Assembly: GCA_936440205.1 (NCBI GenBank)
Contig: OW387139.1
Location: 39,768,378-39,832,377, forward strand
Reading direction: 5' to 3'
From: Lepidonotus clava
Taxonomy: Eukaryota; Annelida; Polychaeta; Phyllodocida; Polynoidae
DNA: 64,000 nucleotides
Under the pieces are notes generated by a model. The model saw only the letters and a list, made by a program, of their open reading frames with translations. It was not told where the DNA came from and did not search any database. Below are positions 47,301-62,300 of this stretch, piece by piece. The position numbers were made by a program, and so were the translations under genes. How positions within the stretch are numbered: the stretch's first letter is position 1; each line of letters opens with the position of its first letter.

Positions 47301-50300
47301 ATGGTTCGCTGCCACCACTTTCGGTCGCTAACTGCAGAGAGAACGGTGCGAGTGGTGCTGGTTGTCGCTGTGAGGATCTCCTGGGTTTGCTGGATGGCGG
47401 CCCGCGCAGAGAAGGGACTGGTCTCCCGGGTTGGACTTGTCGTACCATTGTCACCGGCCCCGCTGGCTTGAAGGCGCTCATACAGAATCTGTGGGTAAAT
47501 TGCATGCGTTACTATTGCTGCTATGGAATCTCAACAACCAATTTATGGACAATAATATTCTTAAACGTTGTGGAAGACCATTGTTGAATCACACAATTTT
47601 ACAGATTTCATTTGGAGAAGAAAGCATTTTGATGAAATATCATTATGTCGTAAGCGTTCCTTGCACTGCGAGTTCTTGTTGAAACAATATAGAAATCTAT
47701 GCACAAAGCCTCTGTAACCTTTAGGCAACTCTGGACACGACTATAGAAGATGACTAAAATACTTCTTGGCAGTAGAATATTTGTTATTAGTGTGCACGCC
47801 AAAATCATGCTGTTAGAAAAGTCTATACAATGATACCATATGGTTAACATTCAGCTACCCAAAGACATCTATCTATTATAACTGTACCTGAGTCTCCAGA
47901 TAGCATTTGGCCCTCAAGATGGGTTCGACCATATCCTCCGAGCAGTGGGCCACGGCAAACGACAACAGCTCAACCCTGCGAACAGGACATAGTAATATGT
48001 TATATGTATACAGAATTATGCCAGAACGTTACTAATTCATAAGGAGGTACATCAGGGTACATGGATAGGTCATGGGTAAACACTTCTGAAGTTCTCATGG
48101 ACAAGAGTACAGGTCATTATACAAGATACATACCATAATGTTAGGTTTTTGCCGATATCAATGAGCGGTAGTATTCCACGGTGATTTTCTATTTCTATCA
48201 CATATAAGCTTTACAAATGAATAAGAGATTATTCAATACAATTATGTGTCTTACTTGGCCTTGGTATCGGTAAAGCCCTCCTCCTGGGCGAGCGCCTTAC
48301 ACTCTGTCCACACCGGGGCGTAGCCACGCTCCATCAGACGCTGACACGTGTCGTGCGCCACACGATGATCTTTGGCCTGTAAAACAGGGGACATCACATT
48401 ATAATCCATAATATTCGGCAAGGGATTATAGTTTGATGGTTAATATTTTGCGACAATATAAAGGGAAAATCCAAGTATTACTGATTTTCATTTTTAGAAA
48501 TAGGACCATGTAAGATGTGGACAAATTGCATGCACGTTTACGTTTGGTCATTTTGACGCACTTAACTGCAACAAAACATTCAAGGGTACAGATTTTCCTT
48601 TATAAACAACTTGACTCACGGTTCTACAAGGATGGGACCTACACTATGGAAATATATCTAGTGAGACAGCGAGAAATATTACAAAGTGATAACAAAACCT
48701 AAGCTATATATCTATTTAGACTGTTACCCAAACCTGGTAGAGTGTTACAGTACGTGTAATCAAATACCCTTTTTATGACCTTCTATCCGAAAACTACCAA
48801 ACTTAACTCACTTTGAATTGCCTACAACAATTCAAAAAAATAAAATCGATCTAACACCATTTAAAACTTGCTACGACCTTGTTAAGGTAGACTTCTTATA
48901 ATATAGATAATATAGAAATATTTTGACTTACTTTCAGCGCAGCCTGGGCCACCGCCTTGAGGACTTGGCCCTCCCTCTCACGTTCGTTGTTTCCCGCCAC
49001 CCTCATCAGACGAGCCAGCCGGAGAAGCTAAACAATAAAACAAAAAGTTGAATACATGTACAAAATATTCTATGTCCATTATTTACCTATCATACAATCA
49101 CCAATACCATGCCAGCTTTTAAAATGTGTACGAGAACATAAATGAACCAAAGACATATTTCTCTGTGGCTTTATAGATTGTTCTAAACAGAGAAACCGGA
49201 TAAATCAAGCTTGTACATTAAGGCTAAAAATCAAGCTTTAAAGACGTTACGTGATTCTAATCTGTGTCTTAACTATGCTTTTCACACTAATAATATTACC
49301 GCGTGTTGTCCGAGATAATAGTTGTCAGCTGCTATAAGATTAAATGGAGGGATACGGTAGTTTTTTAAAGTTATTTTAATCAGTGAAAAGAATAGTTTGA
49401 GTGGAAAGGGTTGTCTCAAGTTTCAAGCAAAGCAGTGAACCCCACTTGGCATACATAAAACACACATCACAACTTGTTAGAATCCTAGGGAACAGTCGAT
49501 TTTAACATTCTGAACACAAAAGGGGCTCGCCAACTTTCCCATGTTTGTTACATTAAATATTTTGGGAGCCACGAACATTTGTTGTCGTTGAATAAAAAAA
49601 CACACAAAAGGTAATTTTCGTTGGGTTAGCCAGACTACGTTTTAACATAAGACATTAAATTTTCATCTTCTTGGGTATTTTGATGATTATTCTACTAATG
49701 TCGCTTAAATTCAATCAAACGCTATGGTCTTCCAACCTACACGTCACATTTACAAGTATATATAGACGTTTAGATATATAGCAACATGGTGGTTAAACCT
49801 CATAATACAGCCAGATCAAGAAATATCAAGCCCAGAAAATGTTTATTGATAATTGGAGACTTGTAGACATTGGAAGTGTCTCACAGCAACCCAAAACTTA
49901 TGAGAAATCTAGAAAATATTGGACTCTTGTAGTTTTTCGCACTACATATGATGATAGGTGTCTGGAATTCTTAAAGTATGCCGTGTTTCCAGATTTCGAG
50001 TGCACTGAAAAGTCCGGAACATTCCGCAGGTGAGAGGTAGATCAAAAGGGAGTTTGGGGAAGAGGTAGAAAAGCAAAGGTTTAAAGTTGTTTACAGTCAT
50101 GTCTCAACTCTTCATCTAAGCTAGTTTTTAAGTAATGATTTTATTCCATTAATCACAGCATCTTTCAGAAGTAAGAACAAATCATAATCATTGGGTATTT
50201 TCGAATGCATTCATTCAAAAATTAGTCAATCTAATTCATTTTGAAGATGTCTATCGTAACAAATAGAAGAAAAACAAGCTTTCAGAGAAACTTCATATAA

Positions 50301-53300
50301 TGCAAAGAACTTTGTTTTGTAAATAACCAAAATTCTGGTTCAATAACATGTACATGTATTAAATGGGAGGGGGGAAGGAGCCTAAGTTAAATTGCTTCTC
50401 TCTTCTTTTTGAAGTAGTGATGAATTATCACGATTATAAGTGTAGGTCGCATGATATTAGAAATATACAATACAATTTATTTATCCAAAGCCCATGTTTT
50501 CCTAACTAATTAGGCTGATCAGGGAAATTTTTATCAGGGCCTCAAGATCAGCAATTTTGTCATTTACCAAAATTGATGGTATTATTGCAAAACAGTATCA
50601 AAGAGGGATACTCAGATGTGAAATTTATTCATGACAGGCAAAATGTCTAATCGTGAGACACTGATCAAGATTTCCCTGATCAGCCAAATTAGTTACGAAG
50701 ATATGGGCCCAAATGATCCACGTAAGTTGAGACATGCCCCAAACAAGCACCCCTCCCTGCACACAGACGGGCACGCGGGTAAACAAATGTACATACAGAC
50801 TTAGGGTTTTCCTCCTCCTACCAGGAAAAAGACAACACTGTCAGCAATAAACAGGCTCTCTTATACCTTTCTATCTAGTTCTATATTCACACTTACATTT
50901 TCGAAGAAATACAGTTGTATATTCGTTACACTCAAAATACATTTTATTCTAGCATTTTTCAAATTCTAAATATTTGGACACGGAACAAAGGACACTACAT
51001 TAACTTACAATACACACCGACACGTTTACATTATATACAAAAGTTACATTGTTCTTAATTATTTCTCATTGACAAGTTGAATCTACTATGTCAGAACACA
51101 AAAATAAAGTCAAAACGCAAAATTATAATCAGATGTATGATACTGAAAGGCATCTCCAGAAATGGGACTGTTTCATATTTTTGTCCATCAGTGATAGCAA
51201 CAAACCGATATTCCTTGTTGAAACTAAGATATGAGAATTTTCCGTCGACCATTTCATACGTGGAAATGAAATATATGTACACGCTTCATAAGAATGGACA
51301 TTCTTCTTCCATGCGTTTTTTGAAAATCGCATTGAAATCACGTAATTCGAACGTGGTTCAACACCCTAGATTATTTTTTACTTCAAATAAAACAAATATT
51401 TCTGGAACTACAGATATTGGTATATTGACTACTAGGTCTTACCCTTTGTGAGTTCTTGTAGGTGAAAGGCTTGGCATCGATGGCTTTCTGGATCAGGATC
51501 AACCGGTCTTGGGTCATCCGAACTAAACACGAACATAAGAATTTATTTAATCAAAGTATATTCAAAGAACGAACACGGTATGGCCAAAACCTACCCTTCA
51601 AAATTCCATTTTTCAATAATCAACAATTGCTATTTGTTATGAAGACAATTATTTTTAATGGTTTTTTTATATATTATTTCCCATTCTATTTTCTGTAACC
51701 ATATAATTATGAACATTACAAAACAATTCACCGAGATTAAAAGTATTACTTTGAGATAATGATAGGAGTTGAGTTTTACTTTAACCTCTAAAATATTCAA
51801 TGGGGCCACATTTTCTTAACTGATTTCCGTCTGAGGCTAATTAGATGAATTTTGATTATCATCTCATACATATTTATTCTCTCAGTCAATCAAAGTAACT
51901 ATACCATCACCCCTTTCCAAGGTTATTTTCATGACATTAATTTTTGGTGACAGACACAATCAGGCATTACGAGACACTTATCAAATTTCACCTGATTAAA
52001 TTTATCACTAAAATCAGTAGAAGATACGGGCCATGGCCTCTTGCTTACCTTGTAGTGGCAGCATGGACACACCGAACCCAGAAAGTAGAGCGAGCGACTC
52101 GATGAGGTCGAGCTCCTCAGTGATGATGGCGGGCCGGTCCGAGATCAGGTTCAAGCAAGTTCTGAAATGCAGCAAGCACTTAACTAAAATCATGCAGTTA
52201 TTAAGGAAAAAAGTTTAACTTTTCTATTTCCTACAGGGAAATATCTATGATACAACATTCCTGACTGAGACCGACAAATTCTTCAAGGAAAGTCTAACAG
52301 AAGAGGTTTTTATAAGGTTATTAACGGTTTTATTCTTTCTACCCTTGGATAATATTTGTCCAGTGTAAGTATAACGGTCCTGAAGCAGAGCAAAGACCAA
52401 AACAAGTTTGTCTTGCTCCCTATAAAGTGAATTTCGAAGACTAATTGAAGACTTTTCAAAGCAAGTAGCTGAGTTGATTAAAAACAAGTCTCATATAGGC
52501 GATTTAAAATCTGTGAAAAAATCTAACCCGTTTTTTAGATCAATTTTCATAAATGCAACTTATATATTGCAATTAGTTAAACAATCAATGTAACGCACCT
52601 GGCCAGTTCCATGCAGTTATCCGTGAGGGCAGCCGATGAGTTGAAATACTCCTGCGCTGCAGTGATGACAAGGTCTATGGCTGACGAATATCCCACTTTG
52701 TGTAACAGGGGCATGTCGTCTCGGTCGCCCGTGGGGTAGTCGGGCTCAGTCGCTTCGGCCATTGACCGTTCCATCATCTCACCCGCTAACTGTATGTTCT
52801 CTGGCCGGCTTGAACATAGTAGACTCGCGACAAAAATCTAAAACGTTACGAAAAGAAATAACTAAATGAGTTTTGTGGAGTTCTCTATCTCCTTACGATA
52901 GCAATATTAAGGCTAGGTGAAATTGTCAAAATAAACATAAATATTGATAGGGAAGTAATAAATCCTTCATAGAAATAATGCAACTTTGGACAATGTTTCA
53001 AACATGAAATACCAAGGACCAGAAAATGAGATGGCTTGTGCAAAGAGGTAGGGTCAAAATTGAATAACCAAGACGGAAAACCACATCGATCTAAAGAGAA
53101 AGCCTCAAATATTTAGACAAAATAATAAACCACTTTTTGCTAACAGTTTTGAGAGCTTTTAATACACTTGGTTATTTCTTTTTAGTTATAATAGAAAAAA
53201 ATATTTAAAGAAAGTAGAAAGAAAAATCAGTAATCACAGTCAGAGATGCCACTCCCGACTGATGAAAAAGTAGGAAAAGTGGGAAACACTGATCTTACTT

Positions 53301-56300
53301 TTTTTCTAGAAGCAAGTAGGAGGGAAATAACCTTAGGAATAGAGACCAGACATTAAATTTGTATTTAAATCATTTGTAGATAACATACAAATACTCTAAA
53401 ACAGATATTTAAGTAATGTAGGAAAAATAAGTTGCGCAATCCAAAATCACCAAATTGTAGGAAATCCTACAAAAGTAGGAAAAATGGCATCTCTGCGTGA
53501 CAGTTAGATAAATAATCCGTTTTGTATTATACGCAAACACTACTGCTCAGCCTCACCTGGTAGCAGACGTCGGCCGGCACACACCGGTAGACCTTGTCCC
53601 GCAGGTCAAGCATGGCCAGCAGCAGGTCCTTCCACTGAGAAGAGGTCAACGGAGGTTCTCTGTCGGAGCAGGAGAGGTACTTAATTTGTATTTGTATTTT
53701 GTTTTATTTATATATGACCTAGAAGCTGTAGCATCGAAATTTTGCAGCACCTAGCCACGTATACCATATAGGTACTTAATTTGTATGTTACTTAATCCAT
53801 TCGGACTGAAAAGCCTTTTTACTTTAGTCAAACATAAACTTCATGAATTGAATTTGAAACAATCTTTTCCTTTTGAAGCAACAAGAAACAATTGAGTGTT
53901 AAAGACATCTAGCTCGAGAATGATCTATCAATAAAGTTTTGATTAAGGTAATATGTAGGATAATATCAAGAATGTATTCTTCGAACATTTGGCTGAGTAT
54001 GCTCTCATAATAAGGTGTTTATTGTATGATTTTTATCTTTATATTATAGAAATGAGTTAATGATTTAATTAGTGAAACCCGGTTGAAAATGAAACACTTA
54101 CTTGCGCCCTGAAAGCCGAGTCAGCTTTGTAAACAGCTTTTTAGCCTCCTCAACATCGTTCTGGAAATTAAAGGTGGATTATTGTTATTTCTAAATATCA
54201 AATTCTCACATTGGTCAGCCTAAGTTTAAGGAAACAAAAGGGTCAACTGCAAAGGCGGCCAGATATATATTTCATGTACAAATGATCGCTCACATATTTG
54301 TGCACAGAACCCTTCCAAACTCTATCACTATATAGAGTCTCTATTCCAGAGTACACACTGAATCTGTTCTTGCTGCATGAATGTCATTTCATAACACATT
54401 TTACGACAGTAACGTTCATCCTACATGGCGATTGTATAAACTAATTTTGTTTCTACCTCAGATATAATCCTATTAACTCAACTCCCAAACTTTTGTGAAC
54501 AGTGTTGTTTTTATTTAAGAAGTGTACAAGGTTAAATCAACATGTTTCGATCAATAAAAATCTTCATCAGGATAAATAGTACTAGGTACATCAACTTTTC
54601 AGTGTTAAAATAATTCACACTTTTCACAGTGTTAAAATTGGTTTGAGTAGAGCTTAGGTGAAAAGGCTATGTGGCATAGTGACCTGTTCTGGTTTGTATC
54701 GAATATTGATATTTGTTTGTTTGTGGGATTAGTTTAACGTCCGGCCAACCTTTTAGGGTTCTTTTACCAGACTGCACAAGGTAAAGCTTTTCAGCTAGAT
54801 TTACGCCACAGGGGCAGTGACCGAATCTATGAAATGAGGTGCCTATTTGTAGCAGTGGGACCCAATGCCCTCTTTATAGTGCCAACACACTGAGATATCA
54901 TGTCATAGGCCCACACAATACCCCACCCAGTCACATTATACTGACACCAGGCTAACCAGTCATGTTTTGTGGTTCTTACTTTATACTGAGTGCCATGTGA
55001 GAAGTGACCACTTCCATTGTTAAAGTCTTTGGTGTGACTCGGCCAGGGATAAATCGCAAGACCTCTCAGACTCAGAGTGGGCACTCTGCCAAAGAGCTAC
55101 TGAGTCTGGTCTCCCCATTTGTCGCCTTATATGAACAGCAAGGGGCTGCTGAGGACACATTCTTCCCAGGAGGCTCCTGAAGGAACCCCCACTCTGGTTC
55201 CCCCACCCAGTTTTAGTGAAATATTTTACCGAGTTCCTACCTGAGTGCCGCGGATGCTGGCGATGGTCTGTGGCAGGCCGTGTCGCTCGAGGGTCTCGGC
55301 CGCACTCAGGTGACACTCCAACTCATCCACCTGGTTGTGCAGCTTACTCGACGCCTCCGACACCACTCTGGGGGCAAAACACAAACATATCATTTCTTAT
55401 TCTCAAATTAGTGCGTAGCGTCAGCAGGATTCTATCTTACCACCTCTTTACGGGGAAGAACTCGGCGCTGAACGAAGATGCATACTCAAAGGGAGCCTTG
55501 TACATGAGTACAGGATCGTTATTTTTCAAAGAAATCAGTGCAGCATGTTATTCACATCTTGCACTTTTAGAGTTTGACGTGAACAAAATGTGTGTCAAAT
55601 ATGCAACACATACTTTGTTTTACTTCATTACAATAGAAATTCTAACAGAAATAACTCACCCGAATCCTCGCTGTGGCAAACACTCCAAAATGTTAAAGGC
55701 GTTGCTGAGCTGATCGTTACTGGAAGAGCAAATAGGTAATGATATTTCACAATAGAACTAAATGACGATTTCCTATTACTATGATTACTTAATTTCATGC
55801 GAGGAACAATATCAAGGTCATCTAAAATGTACAGCCAATTCTATAGTTTTAGAGATGCTTCTATTAGATTATGACAATCTTGAATGGAAGTTATGTAATC
55901 TTAATTCATGGAATTATTACAGAAATAAAAAAAAAAGAAGAAAGATAAACTGGATAAAATCCATTACCTCTCGCAGGCGTAGATGCACTCTAAGGCCATA
56001 GAGATGAGTTCGTTGTCTCTGGAGATAACCGGGTTGGGTTGCTAGAAAAAAGAAGAGAGAACAAATTAATCTCTACTTATCCAACACATATCCATTACTT
56101 TTCACTGTCTCAACTGAGTATTCAATAAGCAGAAACGTCATCACTGGTTATTCTAAATTTGTGTTGAACGGCTAATTTGTTAGGTTTTCTTTTCTTATGC
56201 CGTACCTGAACAAGATTTTTTTTAGAAAATAAACAACATAAGTGCAGATAAATATGAGATTTTTTAAACGCTTTGTACAGCTATTTTCACCGTTACATTT

Positions 56301-59300
56301 TTCCATGTTACTTTTATCCCAGTTTCACAATTAGTTTACCTGAAAAATCATTTAAATTTCAAACCTTTTCCCTCAATCTGAACACACGTTTCCCCTAAAT
56401 ACCTTACTTAACCCCTAATGAATGATACTTACTTAACCCCTAAAGAATGATAAGCAGGCAAGAAACACTTACATCGGCCTTGGAACTCTCAAAGACCTTA
56501 CAGCAGCGGGCCAGGTCGTCCTTAGCTAAAGTCACCAGGTAATCATGGACAAGTCGTAGGAATGTTCCCGGCGGGGAGTGTTTCTCACACCGCTGTAGGA
56601 AGGGGACCATCCACCGCCGCACGTTCTTCATATACATCTCGTCAGAAGACTAGAAGTTGAGAAAATAATGGGTGTCATTCAACTGAAATGTTCTGAATCT
56701 AAAAGATGAGAGTATCGCCCTACTCACTCAGTTGCTGGGAGAATCCTTGGAAAAAAGTGTTTGCTCAATTTATTCTGTTTAGTAACTCAGATGGGATGGT
56801 TGTTTATTTCCATGTTTCTGAAATAACTTGTTGTGACCCGATTAAGTCATGACAATGCAATACTAGACTATGTTGTTCTTAAAGCACTGAATCCACTGCT
56901 TGTATCAATTACTTTATTAACTGAACTCAGCTCTATTGTCGAGTTGCAATAAGGTAGGTTTAGTTCTTCAATGTTACTGAGATTACAGAGTCAGCTAAAG
57001 CCTGTATTCCACATACCGATTTTGATGCTGCCGATTTTGTTTTTGGTTTATGTTCTCCAAGAATATGTCATGAAACCATATATCAAATGAACCATTCAAC
57101 AGAAAATTTTAAAACATTTCTATTAATATATAACATGTCTACATCTAACCTTTATTCCCGCTGTCGATTTTTACGAAATCGGCGGCAAAATTTGCAGGTG
57201 GAATATAAGTTTTAGATAGTCAAACTAAGTGATAATCTCCCAACAAAGCATAGTATTCGGTTATTTCCTGCGCTTACCATGGACATAATCAGCCGGAGTT
57301 TGTCGATGTCTTCCATGGCCTGAAGGTCCTCAAACATCACCTCATCGTCCACGTAACACTCGTACACCAGGGTTTCCATGGTGACCAAGTCATCGCATAG
57401 TCGTTCTAGACCCTGGCAAGATTAACAAGAACTATATTAATAGTGCAACATAGCGTAACGCTGTCGGGATGGAAAACGTCGTTTCTCACCACGTACAGCA
57501 TTTTCGTATAGTTTACCTGCAGACTATGCATGCATGCATGGAAATACGTAAGACAACTCATGAACATTTTCAATAATTCTTTAATTGTTAAGAGTTTAAC
57601 ATGATAGAAAGTTAGCATTGAATAATTTTTAAGTGTTTATCTGTATATATTTAATATTTCTTCAGTTGGATTGAAAATGTGTTCACTACAGATAGATGTA
57701 ATATTATGGCAAATATTTGTAAATAATGTTTTCCCTTTGTTTTTGTCTATAAAATTCGTTAAAATTAATCTGCAAGTGTTTGATATAAAGTAATCCAGTT
57801 ATCCGCGGTAAGAAGAATTCAATAAGACTACTGTTCATAATTACGGAAAATGTGAGATTAGCCATTTAAGTTTTTGGGCGCACTGTCAGTGATACCCCAA
57901 GGGTGTAGGAGCAACTGGGAGGTACCTTAGGAATGTACCAGACTAGAATTTCGGGAACCCTGCTATGCCCATACCTTGGTACTTGGAAAATCTTTTCTCA
58001 GTCATCCATGCATTCATAAACATAAACCCTGTTTCATAAGCTTACTGGTCCTACCTGGACATTACGCTCCATGCCGTAGCGGATCAGCTCCAGTGCGTGC
58101 TCCACTTGTCGCGACTGACGCTCCACCTGACACGCTCTCTGCTGGTACCAGTCAGACAGCTGGTCCTGGGTCAGGCAGTCGCCTCTGCAAAAAGAACCAG
58201 CAAAGTTCTTTAATATGATCGATATAAAAAGCAAAATTCCCACTAATTGATAAGTGAAGAATTAAGGCCACTCCTTTTTTTCGGTCAAGTAAGTAGGAAG
58301 TATGTTTTTCAGTTACCATTGTTTTTTTCTATTGTCGATCGTGAAAGCTGAAGATTGTGTAGGATATTAGTAAATGTATAAAGCTTTCAAACATCACGAA
58401 ATTCTATGAAATAACGTTCCATTGACATACATCTTCAAAGATGGGAACAATAATTTATAGAAAGCAATGAATTCCTCATAATATTCAGATTTTTTTGTCT
58501 AAAATACAAATGACTGAATTCCCTTCGCCGTTTTCCACAATTGGTCTACTGAAAACACTTTTTGCATATTTTGCAAAGGGGGACTACTTACCTAAATTGG
58601 GTCAACTCCGGGTTCTCCTCGTATAGGAATGCTCCCGGATCTTGTGGATTTGGATCAAGCGCCGCCCTGTATTAGAGAACAAAATATGAAACGCATTTAT
58701 AGGTCATAGCACCCCACTGAAATATACAGTAATGAGTATGACTGAACAAAAAGTAGGTAACAAGATATTTACCAATTATTGAATGTTTATGATTTGAGAC
58801 CATTTTGTGTGTGTTTTTTCATCAACATGTGCAAAATCCCACAAGCTGCCACCACTAACAATATTCTAACATCCACCTGTCTCCATGGGCATCATTGGTC
58901 CATAATAAAAGGGGTAAGCTTTTGTCAGCTCATCATTCTGTAACTAACAACAAAATCTGCAAAATTGACATGTTTATCAGAGATGCCACTCCCAACCGAT
59001 GAAAAAGTAGGAAACACTTTTCCTACTTTTTTCTAAAAGCAACTAAGAGGGAAATAACCTTGAAGAATAGGGACCTGGTATTGAATTTGTATTTGAATAG
59101 TTTGAAACTAACACAAAAATACTCCAAAATTTCAAATTGCAATCTGTTTAAAATGATGTAGAAAAAATCAGTTGCACAATGCAAAATCACCAAAAAGTAG
59201 GAAATCCTACAAAAGTAGGGAAAATGGCATCTCTGGTTTATGTTGTCCCAAATTCAGAGATGACCCACCTACACTCGTCCATCTCGACCCAGTCCTGTCT

Positions 59301-62300
59301 CCTCCACATGCCCTCCTCCCAGGCCACCACCTCGGGGTCTTCGGGGCGCCAACTAAAGGATGAAAGGCATACTATAATTATCATAATTTCACGAATGTTA
59401 TTTCAGTGTTGTATCAATTGCCAATAACCACATCAACTTTTGCCTATTTACAGTTGGGGCCCCCGATGTGAAGCGATAAACTTAACATAATTATTGTGAG
59501 TATTCTTGGCTTGATAAGTTTGTTGTCACGTTTATAACTGATCATCTGAATAATAGAGTTGTTTTCTTTAATAAAGCCAGTGTAACTTTGTAGATAAACA
59601 TAGGAAAACATAAGACAGATCAATACATTTAGTCGGCGCAAAACTAAACATCTGTACACTCTTACAGTATCGGCGGGTGTGCAGTCATTACTTACCCGGC
59701 CTCAGGCAGCAGACTTCGGTACTCCTCGGGGGCGAATGTCTCCGGGAAATTTGACAGAATGGCCAGTCTGAAAAGTTGGAAAATATCATTTTTTTATTTA
59801 TTTATTTATTTTTTTTTTTTTTTTTTTTTTTTTTGGGGGGGGGGGGGGGGGGGTCTTTTTAGTTTAATAGAAACTGGGATACTACATCGTCTGTTGATGT
59901 TGAAGAAAAAGTTAGGAAATTAGAAAATATGAATTTCAAGGAACACGTCTGTCATCCATGAGATAAATAGTATTTGGGTTGTTCATTTTAGAGATACTTT
60001 ATCAAGGTCCCATTGCACCGTGGGCGGGGAATTAAACAGTGCTAATGTAGATTTTACCGGTCTCAAATAGCAAGTGCCTTTGAGTATATATGTCTGGTAG
60101 GAGTTATTATGGAATTACGTAAGATTACTGTTTCCTATATGTGTCTGGTGATTTTTTTTTAAACAAAACAATTAGAAGTGTATCATTACTTATTGTATTT
60201 CGATTTCTAGTACAGTAAGTCTTTACCTATGGTGTAGTAGCGCCGCCCCGTGGTAGGTAAAGAGAACTTCAAGAGCCCGCCAGTCACACTGCTGTTATGG
60301 AGAAATATGAGAAAACCCTCATTTCTTATCCCAATTGCCTTAATTGATAACAGAAAACTCCCCAAGCTCTATACACTAGCTCATTTAGTGACGTTCAACT
60401 AGTTGTGTTTCCATTCAATTAAGATAAAGGATGAAACATTCTTAGTGGATATGAAGGAATGATTTAGAATAATATTATGTCCTTTTCTTCCGTTATGGAA
60501 GTGTTTGTCGTGGTTGGATATTAATGATCAGAAAAAGAAAACGTCCGTTGTCTTGAGTTTCTAGTTCACTTACTCTTGCATAGTTCACGGCAAGCTCCAC
60601 AATATTTTGACTTCGAAATTCTTCGAAAAACTTGGGGTCGAACCTATCTTCGGCTGCGTGAATTCCTCCAAGGATCTCCTAGAAATCAGATAATTCGAAA
60701 GAGTTAACGGACTAGTATGAAGGACTTAGTTATTTCAATTGTTTGTTGCAAAACATTTAGAAGTCATAACACATATTATCAATTCTTACATCCATTGAGG
60801 TCGTTATCCCACACAAGCACGTCCGTACACACAATACATGTAATAAGAGATTAGTGAATTGTCGTCTATTATGAAAAGAATCAACACTAAAAAGAAACCT
60901 CATAATCCATATACTCATGAAAAATGGTAAAACCACCGAAACTTTTTCCATCATTACATATATTTTCTTTCGGTTTTAATAACTTTCCGTCATGGGCACC
61001 TAAAATGAGATCAACATTAGAAAGAGTAAGAATGATATGATACAAGATTGTGGCAAACACCAACACCACCGTGCGATTTTACCAGAAAACCACTGGCCAT
61101 GTCCTAATTTCTAAATGCAACTTTTCCACGTGCAAGCAATGTATTTGTTCAGATATAACCCCAAGCTCACCTCATAGGTGGACAGCCTGTCTAGGTACTG
61201 GAGGAGTCTGACGCGGGCCCGGCACAGCTCCCGCTGCTCCAGGGTCAGCGTGCCCCAGTCGACCGTACCGGCCAGCGCACGACGCTTCTCCGCTGCCTCC
61301 TCCTTGGCTTCCTCCAGGGCCTCCTCATCCATGAATTCTATGCTCTCCTCGTAGGCCTCGCCACTGTCACACAGGATGAACCTGGGGAGCAAAAAATTTA
61401 AAGGAGTATAACGTTCGGTGATAAAAGTAGATAAGAGCTAAATTCATTGACATGCAAATTCCTTAACAGTATGTGTCGTGGCATAAGTACACGGGTAGGA
61501 ATGTTGTTCTCCGCGGAAAGTAGACTTATCATAATTAAGGGAGAATATAAAAACAAAGTGAAGTTCCCTTAGCTGACATCTCTTAATGTAAATATTGTAG
61601 ATGTGATTGTCTTTTTCCCTTTCGTTGTGGTTTATTCTCCTCTTTTTCCATTTCTCTAACAAGATTTCTTGCTCTCATGTACGGACAAGTACCTTTACAA
61701 ATCGATATGTACAATATACATTTCACCATTTTTGTTATCTATTTTTTAATGATAATTTTGATAATGTCTTTGCCTAGGCCAGAGAACTTTGTTTTAGGAT
61801 TCATGTCGTTTTATTTCTTTTTTTTTTTAGCAGTCACACTAGCCACTTCAATATTAACCTATTATCAGGGAGGTAAGTCAGAGTTAAAAAAAAAAAAATT
61901 AAATCCGAAACCCCAGAAAGTCTCTGAAATGACCATAGAATGCTGAAAAACGTGATGTAAGAAATCGATTTGAAAATTATTATGTGGTGATGATGCGAAA
62001 AAATCTTAAAGCAGACAAAAATCTGTAAACTTACATCCCTCTATTAAGAAATAGGTGTGTAGTAAAAACCATACCTGCCCCCATCTTCGCCCCGGCCTAT
62101 AGCGAGCAGGGCCTCCAGGTCGGTACCCCTCAGTCCGTACTGCAGTAACTCTCTCATGGCGTCAATGTTCTCCGGAACACGCTCCATACAGTCGTTCAGC
62201 ACCCATGACCGCTTACTGATCTTACTCTGGGAAATAAACAGGTTAAAATGGTTAGAGATATTGAAAAACATCTTCTGACCTATGTAAACATGTAGAGTTT

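Noticed and set aside
47216-47587. 123-codon plus-strand frame
   Set aside because: It is antisense to NBAS exon w26, which has clear homology on the minus strand.
55216-55713. 165-codon plus-strand frame
   Set aside because: It is antisense to exons w16 and w17 and the intron between them. No homology.
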